Positions 39,003 through 46,687 of a stretch of DNA of 53,669 nucleotides are shown in pieces. Source of the stretch: Jannaschia seosinensis (lineage in GTDB: Bacteria; Pseudomonadota; Alphaproteobacteria; Rhodobacterales; Rhodobacteraceae); NCBI RefSeq assembly GCF_001408515.1, contig NZ_CYPR01000207.1, positions 1 through 53,669 on the forward strand, given 5' to 3'. The notes below the pieces were generated by a model that was not told the DNA's origin, searched no databases, and saw nothing but the letters and a program-made list of their open reading frames with translations. The position numbers were made by a program, and so were the translations under genes. Numbering within the stretch: position 1 is the first letter of the stretch; each line of letters begins with the position of its first letter.

Positions 39003-39813
39003 CGCGGTGCCACAGGGGGACATTGCGGACGATCCGGTCGCGCTGCGCTCGGACCGGATGTGCCGCTTCTTTACGGGCGTCATGCGGCGCCAGATGATGC
39101 GCGGGTTCCGCGCGGTGCGCCTCCTTAAACCCGGCCTGCCGGATCTGCCTGAGGACGCGCCGGTGGTGGTTTACTCCAACCATCCCGGCTGGTGGGATCC
39201 GGTCTTCTACATCGTGTTGCAGCGGACATTTTTCGCTGACCGCGAGGGCTACGGCCCGATGGAGGCGGAGGCTCTGGAGCGTTACGGCTTCATGAAGCGG
39301 ATCGGGATCTTCGGCGTCGATGCGGAGACGAGGGCAGGGGCCGCACGGTTCCTCCGGGTCGGGACGCACATTCTGTCCGATCCGAAGCGGATGGTCTGGA
39401 TGACCGCACAAGGTCGGTTCGCCGATCCCCGCGCGCGTCCCGTCGCGATGCGGCCCGGGCTCTCGCACCTCATGGCGCGCCTGGAGGGAGCGGTCGCCTT
39501 GCCGCTGGCCATGGAATATCCGTTCTGGTCCGAAAAGCGCCCCGAGGCGCTGGCCGCTTTCGGCACACCCGTCCGGATCGGCGGGAATGCGAAGGCGTGG
39601 CAGGCCGCGCTCGAGGACGCGCTGACCGAAACGCAGGACCGGCTTGCCGCCGCCGCCATCGCGCGCGACCCCGCCGCATTTTACCGCGTCATCGGCGGAA
39701 GGAGTGGTGTCGGCGGCATCTACGGCATGTGGTCGCGGGGGCGTGCATGGATTGGCGGACACCGCTATCAATCCGACCACTTGTCCGACGACACGACCGA
39801 TACGACCAACTGA
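38989..39813 (+). CDS. PlsC-type acyltransferase, likely carotenoid O-acyltransferase
   Basis: 274 residues from TTG 38989, overlapping crtP by 14 bases; GTG 39007 or ATG 39058 are alternatives. The lysophospholipid acyltransferase catalytic motif NHxxxxD is seen as SNHPGWWDPVFY, and the second block as MTAQGRFADPRARPVAMRPG, in place of the usual EGTRS. In this cluster it probably acylates the sugar of a glycosyl carotenoate, the role played by CrtO in staphyloxanthin synthesis. No clear sequence identity to staphylococcal CrtO was seen. Confidence 0.75.
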   Translation: MPPSSAVPQGDIADDPVALRSDRMCRFFTGVMRRQMMRGFRAVRLLKPGLPDLPEDAPVVVYSNHPGWWDPVFYIVLQRTFFADREGYGPMEAEALERYGFMKRIGIFGVDAETRAGAARFLRVGTHILSDPKRMVWMTAQGRFADPRARPVAMRPGLSHLMARLEGAVALPLAMEYPFWSEKRPEALAAFGTPVRIGGNAKAWQAALEDALTETQDRLAAAAIARDPAAFYRVIGGRSGVGGIYGMWSRGRAWIGGHRYQSDHLSDDTTDTTN

Positions 39814-39832
39814 TCGCACGACGAGGTTCACG

Positions 39833-40960
39833 ATGCTGCTTTACCTGTCCGCTGCCTGCCTCGCCCTTGGGGGGCTCTATGCGGTGGTCACGTTTGTCAA
39901 TCTGGTCGTCTTTCGCGCGCCGCCGCGTGTGAATGGCGGGCAGGGCGCGCGCGTCTCGATCCTGATCCCGGCCCGGGACGAAGCTTCGAATATCGCGGCT
40001 GCGCTCGATTGCGTTCTTGCGCAGCAGGACGTGGAGATGGAAGTCGTCGTGCTCGACGACGGGTCGACCGACGGGACGGACGAGATTGTGGCCGCGCGGG
40101 CCGCCAGCGATCCTCGGGTGCGGTTGATCCGGGGCAAACCGCTGCCGGCCGGTTGGAACGGCAAACAGCATGCCTGTCACCAGCTTGCGAATGAGGCGCG
40201 ACATCCATCCTTGCTGTTCCTTGATGCCGATGTCCGGCTCGCACCCGACGCGGCGGCGCGCATGCAGGTGTATATGAGCATCCGCGACCTGTCGCTCGTG
40301 TCGGGCTTCCCGCGACAGATCACGCGGACGCTGTCGGAGATGATCGTGATTCCGCAAATCCTGGTGCTGCTTCTCGGATATCTGCCGTTCCCGATGGCGC
40401 GGCTGTCGAACGAGCCGGGGCTTGCCGCGGGGTGCGGGCAGTTGATGATGGTCGATGCCGCGGCTTACCGCGTCGCCGGGGGCCATGAGGCCTTCCGCAA
40501 CAGGATGCACGACGGTCTGAACCTGCCGCGCAATGTGCGCCGGACGGGGGGGAGAACCGATATCCTAGACGCCACGCCGCTCGCCTCCTGCCGGATGTAC
40601 GACAATTGGCCGGACATCTGGACGGGCTTCAGCAAGAACGCGACAGAGGGGATGGCGAAGCCTGTCGCACTGCCGGTCTGGACGGTCCTTCTGTTCGGTG
40701 GGCATATCCTGCCGCCGGTTGTTGCGCTTGTCGCGCTGCTTTTGGGGGCACCGGATGCGGCGCGCGCGGCGCTTTGGGCCACAGGGCTCGTCTTCCTCGC
40801 GCGGACGCTGCTTGCGGTGAAGGTCCGGCAGCATCCGCTGTCGGTCATTCTCCATCCCGTCGGGGTCGCCGTCACACTTTGGATCCAGTGGGCCGCTCTG
40901 ATCGGTGCAAGGAAGGGGCAGCGCGCCGAATGGCGTGGCCGCACCTATGACGTCAATTGA
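39833..40960 (+). CDS. Family 2 glycosyltransferase, CrtQ-like
   Basis: 375 residues, the same length as Staphylococcus CrtQ. N-terminal membrane segment (4-26), GT-A domain with VSILIPARDEASNIAAAL, VVLDDGSTDGT and the DxD-type LFLDADVRL, then several C-terminal hydrophobic segments. CrtQ-like traits include PLPAGWNGKQHACHQL and the final AEWRGRTYDVN. It would attach a sugar to the carotenoid carboxylate. Start ATG 39833 follows CGAGGTTCACG. The aldehyde dehydrogenase TTG overlaps its stop. Confidence 0.82.
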   Translation: MLLYLSAACLALGGLYAVVTFVNLVVFRAPPRVNGGQGARVSILIPARDEASNIAAALDCVLAQQDVEMEVVVLDDGSTDGTDEIVAARAASDPRVRLIRGKPLPAGWNGKQHACHQLANEARHPSLLFLDADVRLAPDAAARMQVYMSIRDLSLVSGFPRQITRTLSEMIVIPQILVLLLGYLPFPMARLSNEPGLAAGCGQLMMVDAAAYRVAGGHEAFRNRMHDGLNLPRNVRRTGGRTDILDATPLASCRMYDNWPDIWTGFSKNATEGMAKPVALPVWTVLLFGGHILPPVVALVALLLGAPDAARAALWATGLVFLARTLLAVKVRQHPLSVILHPVGVAVTLWIQWAALIGARKGQRAEWRGRTYDVN

Positions 40961-42318
40961 GCGGCGTAGAAGACGTTCGCGCCGCGTATGAGCGTCTGTC
41001 GGAGGCGTTTTCGCTGGATGCCGTTCCCTCGGTGGTGGCGCGGATCGACCGCCTTAAGGCGTTGTCGCGGGCGATCGGGGAGAAACAGGAGGAGCTGGTC
41101 GCGGCGGTTTCCGCGGACTTCAACCCGCGCGCGGAGGCGGAGACGCTAACCGCCGAACTCGCGTTCACGCAGGAGACGATCCGGCACACGATCCGCAACT
41201 TGCCGAAATGGGCGCGGCCGCGGCGGAAGCGTGTTCTGCGTCCGGTGCCTGGACGGACGGAAGTCTGGGTTGAGCCCAAGGGCGTCGTCGGGGTTCTCTC
41301 GCCGTGGAACTATCCGTTGCAACTGGCGCTGGTGCCGCTGATCGCGGCCGTCGCGGCGGGAAACCGCGTCCTGCTGAAACCGTCGGAGCGGTCGCCGCAC
41401 AGCGCCGAAGCGCTCGTCAACCTCATCGGCGGCGTGTTTCCCGGTGACGAGGTGGCTGTCCTGACCGGCGGGCCTGACGTTGCCGAGGCGGTGACGCGTT
41501 TGGCGCTTGGGCATCTCTTCTTCACGGGATCGACGGCGACCGGCCGACGCGTGGCCCTTGCGGCGGCGGAGACTCTGACGCCTGTGACGCTGGAGCTCGG
41601 CGGCCGTTCGCCTGCGGTTGCGCTGCCGGGTGCGTCGCCGAAGCATCACGCGCGCATGATCGCGTGGGGCGCGTGGCTCAACGCCGGTCAGACTTGTGTC
41701 GCGCCGAACCATCTTTGGGTGAAAAAAGGGACGGAAGACGCTTGGGCGGATGCGCTTCTATCTCATGCGAAGGGATTCTTCCCGAATGACTACAGTGGCA
41801 TGATAGATAGCCGTGCGTCCGACCGAATGACCGCGATGCTCGATGAGGCAACCGCTCGCACTCGCGTCTTGCCCGCCAAGGCAGATGTCGCACACGCGCC
41901 AAGGGTGGTAATCGATCCGCCGCCGGGAAGCGTGCTTCTTGAGGAGGAGATTTTCGCGCCGATCCTGCCGATCCTGACATATGGCGACCCGAGCGAGGTC
42001 ATCGCGGCGGAGCGCGGACGGTCGCCGCTGGCAGCCTATGTTTTCGATCGCGACAGCGCCGCAGCCTTGGCATTTCTGAAGCGCTTCCGGTCAGGTGGCG
42101 GAATGGTCAACGGAACCGTTCTGCACCTCGCGGCACACGATCTGCCGTTCGGTGGCATCGGAGAAAGCGGGTACGGCGCGTATCACGGGCAGCGAGGTTT
42201 CAGAGAGTTCAGCCACGAACGCGCGATATTCACGCCGTCACAGGGGCCGTGGCTCAAGATGCTGGCACCGCCATACGCTGCGACAGCACGGAAGATATTT
42301 CGACTTATGGCGCGCTGA
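40957..42318 (+). CDS. Aldehyde dehydrogenase, likely for C30 carotenoid aldehyde
   Basis: 453-residue NAD(P)+-dependent aldehyde dehydrogenase of the class 3/coniferyl aldehyde type. Catalytic Cys247 is in NAGQTCVAPNH, general base Glu213 in TLELGG, and the cofactor site includes FFTGSTATGRR. It starts at TTG 40957, overlapping the glycosyltransferase stop (TTGA). A hydrophobic, basic C-terminus (YAATARKIFRLMAR) resembles membrane-attached class 3 enzymes. In context it should oxidise the CrtP product aldehyde to the carboxylic acid. Confidence 0.85.
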   Translation: MSGVEDVRAAYERLSEAFSLDAVPSVVARIDRLKALSRAIGEKQEELVAAVSADFNPRAEAETLTAELAFTQETIRHTIRNLPKWARPRRKRVLRPVPGRTEVWVEPKGVVGVLSPWNYPLQLALVPLIAAVAAGNRVLLKPSERSPHSAEALVNLIGGVFPGDEVAVLTGGPDVAEAVTRLALGHLFFTGSTATGRRVALAAAETLTPVTLELGGRSPAVALPGASPKHHARMIAWGAWLNAGQTCVAPNHLWVKKGTEDAWADALLSHAKGFFPNDYSGMIDSRASDRMTAMLDEATARTRVLPAKADVAHAPRVVIDPPPGSVLLEEEIFAPILPILTYGDPSEVIAAERGRSPLAAYVFDRDSAAALAFLKRFRSGGGMVNGTVLHLAAHDLPFGGIGESGYGAYHGQRGFREFSHERAIFTPSQGPWLKMLAPPYAATARKIFRLMAR

Positions 42319-42377
42319 AGCACGACCAGAGCGATCTATAAATTACATAATTCCAATTATCACGCTTTTGGATTCGA

Positions 42378-43067
42378 TCATCCGAGTGCGTAGCCCGCAC
42401 CCCGCACCGTGCGAATTGGGTCCGCCGTACCGGTGGCGCCGCGTAATGCTTTACGAAGCCGTCCGACATGGACATCAACCGTTCGGCTGTCGACATAGAT
42501 GTCGCGTCCCCAGACCCGGTCGAGAAGTTGGTCGCGCGACCATACACGGCCCGGCCGCTCCATGAATGTTGTCAGCAGTCGGAATTCCGTCGGACCGAGA
42601 TGCAGTTCGTTTCCCGCGCGAAACACGCGATGTTGGGCCGTGTCTACGGCGACGTCATCGTATTCCAGCCGCTCGCCGACGCTGGACGGACGCACACGAC
42701 GAAGCTGCGTTCGAATGCGCGCCATGAGTTCGACCACGGAATAAGGCTTGACGATGTAGTCGTCGGCCCCTGTTTCCAAGCCGCGCACGCGGTCGACTTC
42801 CTCGGACCGGGCCGAGATCATGATGACCGGAATTCCGCGCGTTTCCGACGCGGTCTTCAGGCGACGGCAAACCTCGATCCCGGACACCTCGGGCAGCATC
42901 CAGTCGAGGAGGATGAGGTCAGGATGATCCTCGCGCACCAGCGACATGGCCGCGTCGCCGCTATCGGCCTGGAGGACACCGTAGCCCTCGGCCTCCAGGT
43001 TGTAGACCAGAACCTCTCGCTGCGGAGCTTCGTCTTCTACAACGAGAACAGAGGGTTGCACGGACAT
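42378..43067 (-). CDS. phoB: Phosphate regulon response regulator PhoB
   Basis: 229 residues: receiver domain with acidic pocket VVEDE and phospho-acceptor Asp55 (LILLDWMLPEVSG), Lys in DDYIVKPYS, and an OmpR-type winged helix ending with DVHVGRLRKALR and TVRGAGYAL. It activates genes bearing Pho boxes at low phosphate. It starts one base after phoU and is the last gene of pstB-phoU-phoB; the convergent aldehyde dehydrogenase ends 59 bases away across a short AT-rich stretch. Confidence 0.95.
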   Translation of the reverse strand: MSVQPSVLVVEDEAPQREVLVYNLEAEGYGVLQADSGDAAMSLVREDHPDLILLDWMLPEVSGIEVCRRLKTASETRGIPVIMISARSEEVDRVRGLETGADDYIVKPYSVVELMARIRTQLRRVRPSSVGERLEYDDVAVDTAQHRVFRAGNELHLGPTEFRLLTTFMERPGRVWSRDQLLDRVWGRDIYVDSRTVDVHVGRLRKALRGATGTADPIRTVRGAGYALG

Positions 43068-43068
43068 C

Positions 43069-43788
43069 TTAAGATACCACTCCGCCTCTGGCCGTGCTCG
43101 TGTAATCCGCCTTCTTACGGTCCTCGTCGGGCATCTCGCCGGTCACGAGATAGATCACCTGCTCCGAGATGCCGGTCACGAGATCGCCCATCCGTTCGAT
43201 GTTCTTTGCCATGAAATGCAGGTGCATGCAGGCGGTTATGTTGCGCGGGTCTTCCATCATGTGGGTCAGGAACTCGCGGAAGAGCGCGTTGTACATCTGG
43301 TCCACTTCGGCGTCCCGCGCACGGACATCGAGCGCAAGATCCGCATCCCGCTGGATATAGGCGTCGAGTACGTCCTTCAGCATGATCTGAACCGCGCGCG
43401 ACATTCGCTTAAGCGACAGCGTGGCGCCCTCGATCGGACTGAGATCGTAAATGATTTCCGTGCGTTTCGCGATGTTCTTCGCGTAATCTCCAACGCGCTC
43501 CAGCGCCGCCGCGATGCGGAAGATGGTCAGGACGGTACGCAGATCTGTGGCGATTGGTTGCCGCAGGGCGATGACGCGGGCAGCCTCCTCGTTCACCTTC
43601 TCTTCGAGAGCGTCAATTTCCTTATCCGCCAGCCGCGTCGACGCCGCGAGTTCAGTATCTCCTTCGGTCAGGGCCTCTGTGGCGTTTTCGATGGCCTCTT
43701 CGACCATTCCGCCCATTTTCATGATCATCGCCTGAATGGCTTCGAGGTCGCGGTCGAAGGCGCTTGCGATATGCGTGCTGTTGATCAT
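43069..43788 (-). CDS. phoU: Phosphate signalling protein PhoU
   Basis: 239 residues with the two PhoU helical repeats. Typical are IASAFDRDLEAIQAMIMKMG, the metal-binding ALERVGDYAKNIAKR, and the repeat FMAKNIERMGDLVTGIS. PhoU transmits the state of the Pst transporter to PhoR and limits phosphate uptake. The start ATG 43788 follows AGGAGGGGACAG. With the permease genes missing here, what PhoU senses locally is unclear. Confidence 0.94.
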   Translation of the reverse strand: MINSTHIASAFDRDLEAIQAMIMKMGGMVEEAIENATEALTEGDTELAASTRLADKEIDALEEKVNEEAARVIALRQPIATDLRTVLTIFRIAAALERVGDYAKNIAKRTEIIYDLSPIEGATLSLKRMSRAVQIMLKDVLDAYIQRDADLALDVRARDAEVDQMYNALFREFLTHMMEDPRNITACMHLHFMAKNIERMGDLVTGISEQVIYLVTGEMPDEDRKKADYTSTARGGVVS

Positions 43789-43799
43789 CTGTCCCCTCC

Positions 43800-44597
43800 T
43801 CAGCCGATCCGGCCGGAGATATAGCTTTCGGTGCGCGGGTCCTCGGGCGATGTGAAGATCTTGCCCGTCTCGCCATATTCCACGAGATTTCCGAGGTGGA
43901 AGAAGGCCGTCTTCTGGCTCACACGTGCGGCCTGCTGCATCGAGTGGGTGACGATCACGACGGAGTAGTTCTGGCGCAGATCGTCGATCAGTTCCTCCAC
44001 TTGGGCGGTGGCGATCGGGTCGAGCGCGGAGCAAGGCTCGTCCATCAGGAGAACCTCCGGCGAAGTGGCGACGGCGCGTGCGATGCAAAGACGCTGCTGC
44101 TGACCGCCGGACAATCCGGTCCCCGGCGATTGCAGCCGATCCTTCGCCTCCTCCCACAAAGCAGCGCGGCGCAGGGCGTTCTCCACGATGCCGTCGAGGT
44201 CCGCCTTGTCCTGCGCAAGCCCGTGAATCTTCGGCCCGTAGGCCACGTTGTCGTAGATCGATTTCGGGAACGGATTGGGCTTCTGGAACACCATGCCGAC
44301 CTTTGCGCGAAGCTGCACCGGATCGACACGGCGATCGTAGATGTCTTGCCCGTCGATCAGGATGTCCCCCTCGACCCGCGCAATCGGAATCGAGTCGTTC
44401 ATCCGATTGATGCAGCGCAAAAACGTGGATTTGCCGCAGCCCGAGGGCCCGATGAAGGCCGTGACGGTCTTGTCCAAGATGTCGACGTCAACATCCTTGA
44501 TGGCGTGCGTATCGGCATAATAGACCTGTACGCCGCGCGCCGTGATCTTGGTCGTCTGGCTTTCCACCGCTCTCTCCGTCAGTCTCATATCATTCAT
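43800..44597 (-). CDS. pstB: Phosphate ABC transporter ATP-binding protein PstB
   Basis: 265-residue ATPase. Walker A is [19 protein letters not shown], signature LSGGQQQR, Walker [13 protein letters not shown], followed by [12 protein letters not shown]. All motifs are intact, so the protein should work if PstC and PstA exist elsewhere. Start ATG 44597 follows GGAGGGTGGGGCC. Upstream, in place of pstA-pstC-pstS, there is only a short scrambled segment with a pstA-like tail. Confidence 0.94.
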   Translation of the reverse strand: MNDMRLTERAVESQTTKITARGVQVYYADTHAIKDVDVDILDKTVTAFIGPSGCGKSTFLRCINRMNDSIPIARVEGDILIDGQDIYDRRVDPVQLRAKVGMVFQKPNPFPKSIYDNVAYGPKIHGLAQDKADLDGIVENALRRAALWEEAKDRLQSPGTGLSGGQQQRLCIARAVATSPEVLLMDEPCSALDPIATAQVEELIDDLRQNYSVVIVTHSMQQAARVSQKTAFFHLGNLVEYGETGKIFTSPEDPRTESYISGRIG

Positions 44598-44610
44598 GGC
44601 CCCACCCTCC

Positions 44611-44676
44611 TTACCAGCGGCGTTCGATCAGGCGGCGCAGAAGTTGCACCGCACGATGCGTCACAAGCAGGAACAT
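44611..44676 (-). pseudogene. 3' stub of phosphate permease gene pstA
   Basis: Just before the pstB ribosome site, a minus-strand frame ends [13 protein letters not shown] then TAA. The stretch before it (FLLVTHR) is hydrophobic. This resembles the last residues of a PstA-type permease, whose stop normally sits directly upstream of pstB. A stop codon (TGA) lies just upstream of 44676, so only about 21 codons remain. The match is short and rests heavily on position. Confidence 0.5.
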
Positions 44677-44969
44677 TCATGGGACGATAACCGCCCCGGA
44701 GGCCTGCGATACAAAAACAGGGTCGGCCCTCGGCGTCCAGTCGATCACGACCCTATGCCGCCATGCGCGAGGTGGCGGACGGCGGATTTTGCTCGCATCG
44801 GGTTCGGGGAATTGTGACGTACTGCGACTATAGAATGATCGAGCGCTTCCGCGAAGAAGCCGCCTCGTAAGGAAGCGGTGGTCGGGGCGATACCTGTATT
44901 GAAGGCCAACGATCACTCCTAGTCCATGAACAAGCTTGGCCGGATGCGCCTTGGCCCCGGTTTAAGCGC
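44677..44969. other. Scar where pstS-pstC-pstA are expected
   Basis: About 290 bases between the pst-type promoter and the pstA stub hold no recognisable gene. A minus-strand frame (44916 down to 44677) begins with GTG after TAGGAG but its product (Arg-rich, no membrane segments, no signal peptide) does not resemble PstS. No IS repeat was seen, so the loss looks like a simple or already healed deletion. Confidence 0.55.
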
Positions 44970-44991
44970 TGAATAGGGATTCCGTGTTGGT

Positions 44992-45024
44992 GTTCTGTGA
45001 CAGTTTGGTAACCGTTTTGTAACA
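44992..45024 (-). promoter_or_regulatory. Three tandem Pho-box units (PhoB site)
   Basis: On the minus strand three exactly adjacent 11-base units read TGTTACAAAAC (45024-45014), GGTTACCAAAC (45013-45003) and TGTCACAGAAC (45002-44992). This is the TGTcACanAAC pattern and 11-bp spacing of PhoB sites. About 16 bases downstream is TATTCA (44975-44970), a fair -10 element. The direction is toward pstB-phoU-phoB. It is where the pstS promoter lies in intact pst loci. Confidence 0.8.
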
Positions 45025-45041
45025 CTCACGGAGACCTCACG

Positions 45042-46082
45042 TCAGGCATTCACCTCCGCAGGCAGCGTGACGGTGACCGTCGTCCCTTTACCCAATTCGC
45101 TGGTGATCTGCAGGCGTCCGCGATGGCGATTGATAATGTGTTTGACGATTGCGAGGCCAAGCCCGGTGCCGCCCTGCTCACGCGAGCGGCCGGTATCGAC
45201 GCGGTAGAACCGCTCCGTCAGGCGCGGAATATGCTCTGGCGGAATGCCGGCGCCGCGATCGGTGACCGCAATGCGCCAGGCCGGACCCCGGATGACCGGC
45301 TCGCGCGTCACGCGACGGAGCGTGACGGTAACGATGCCGGGACGCGCGCCGTATTTCACCGCATTCTCGACCAGATTCGTGACGACCTGCGTGAGTTGAT
45401 CGCGATCTCCCGGCGCCATTGCCGTGGGCGGGCTGTCGAACTCGATATCCACATCGTTATCCGCCGCGCCGGGCTCCAAAGCGGCGATCAGGTCGGTGAT
45501 CAGCTCCGCCAGGTCGACCCGCCCCGTCGGGCGCCGCCGCGACTGGCCTTCCAATCGGCTCAGCGACAAAAGGTCGGAGACGAGCCTGTTCATCCGGCTC
45601 AACTCCTGCGCCATGAGGGCCAGAAAACGGTCGCGGCCTTTCGGATCCTCCCGCGCTGGACCCTGAAGCGTCTCCACGAACCCCATGACAGCGGTAAGGG
45701 GCGTCTTGAGCTCATGGCTGACATTGGCGACAAAATCGCGCCGCATCGTCGGCGCGGCATTCAGTTCCGACACGTCGCGGAAAACCAGCAGGACGTGGCG
45801 CTGCCTCTCCCCCTCTGCACGGATCGGTGAGACGCGGACGGAGTAGAGCGTGTCGACCTCGCCCGAGGACTGGGTGAAGCGCGCGGTGCCTTCCGTTCCG
45901 TGGGCGTATGCATCCTCCACCGGCGCCAGAAGAGCCGGCTGCCGCAGGACACTGATGTAGGAACGCCCCATCATCCACACCCCGAGCCGATCCCGCGCCG
46001 CGGTATTCGCCATCGCCACCCGCCCCGCAGGATCGAGCAGCAAGGCAGGCTCCAGCAACGCGTCCAGAATCCCGGGAATCAT
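45042..46082 (-). CDS. phoR: Phosphate regulon sensor kinase PhoR
   Basis: 346 residues: PAS domain (about 8-105), HisKA with VSHELKTPLTAVMGF (His123) and HATPase with NLVENAVKYGA, DRGAGIPPEHIPRLTERFYR and GTGLGLAIVKHI. No transmembrane segment is visible, unlike E. coli PhoR, which has a membrane anchor. The Pho-box promoter begins 18 bases after its stop, and phoB is in the same locus, which supports PhoR over other kinases. Confidence 0.87.
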   Translation of the reverse strand: MIPGILDALLEPALLLDPAGRVAMANTAARDRLGVWMMGRSYISVLRQPALLAPVEDAYAHGTEGTARFTQSSGEVDTLYSVRVSPIRAEGERQRHVLLVFRDVSELNAAPTMRRDFVANVSHELKTPLTAVMGFVETLQGPAREDPKGRDRFLALMAQELSRMNRLVSDLLSLSRLEGQSRRRPTGRVDLAELITDLIAALEPGAADNDVDIEFDSPPTAMAPGDRDQLTQVVTNLVENAVKYGARPGIVTVTLRRVTREPVIRGPAWRIAVTDRGAGIPPEHIPRLTERFYRVDTGRSREQGGTGLGLAIVKHIINRHRGRLQITSELGKGTTVTVTLPAEVNA

Positions 46083-46264
46083 CGGTCGGAGCAGATCATC
46101 CGGGGAAGATCCTCTCCTTGCATAGCGACCGGGATAAACTCGTCGTGCCTCGGAACAAAGCGCCCCCCCGGCGGAGTTTTGTCATCGGAAATCTCCAATC
46201 ACGCAGTCGTCCGGGGGCCAAGTTTCCCGGTTTAGAACGGGACACTAGCCACAGGGACGCGCTC

Positions 46265-46687
46265 ATGACCAGTCGACGACCCGCATCGTCGCACCTGCCC
46301 CGTTCGAAAGGGGCGGAACGCGAAAACGCGCGTCCGAAAGGTGCGGCCATCCTCGCCGTCGGAATGACACCGGAGCAGGCAGGCTCCGTGACCTCGCGCC
46401 TTTTCGGAGCGCTCGGCGCGGAGATTGTCACCGCGCCGTTCGAGGATTTAGAAAACGTCCGCCTGAGCGATGTCATCGCTGTTGTCTCGCCCGTCGTGTC
46501 GGCAGCCTTCGACGCGGTGGATGTGGCGCAGCGGTTGGCTCTTCTCGGATTTACCGGCCACTACGTTGCATACGCGCCCACCCTGCCCGACCGCGAGCTT
46601 GTCCGGCAGGAAGTGCGCGAGGCAGCGCCGGATCTCGCCTTCGAAATCATCGAGACGGGCCGCGGCCCCTACCTCGCAGCCAGCTAG
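46265..46687 (+). CDS. Conserved-looking hypothetical protein beside phoR
   Basis: 140 residues from ATG 46265. The first ~35 residues are basic and polar, then alternating strand/helix pattern: GAAILAVGMTPEQAGSV, LGAEIVTAPFEDLENV, SDVIAVVSPVVSAAFDAVDV, LLGFTGHYVAYAPTLPDREL. This looks like a small alpha/beta (receiver-like) fold, but no phospho-acceptor pattern is clear. I do not recognise the family. It diverges from phoR across 180 bases and its stop overlaps the convergent PLP-enzyme gene by 4 bases. Confidence 0.65.
   Translation: MTSRRPASSHLPRSKGAERENARPKGAAILAVGMTPEQAGSVTSRLFGALGAEIVTAPFEDLENVRLSDVIAVVSPVVSAAFDAVDVAQRLALLGFTGHYVAYAPTLPDRELVRQEVREAAPDLAFEIIETGRGPYLAAS

Noticed and set aside
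32455-42318. C40 carotenoid or pure hopanoid cluster
   Set aside because: No phytoene synthase, lycopene cyclase, GGPP synthase or squalene-hopene cyclase gene is present, and the desaturases resemble CrtN/CrtP rather than CrtI.
44677-44916. 79-residue frame in the pst gap as a real gene
   Set aside because: Arg-rich, no signal peptide or membrane segment, no family resemblance; more likely scar DNA.
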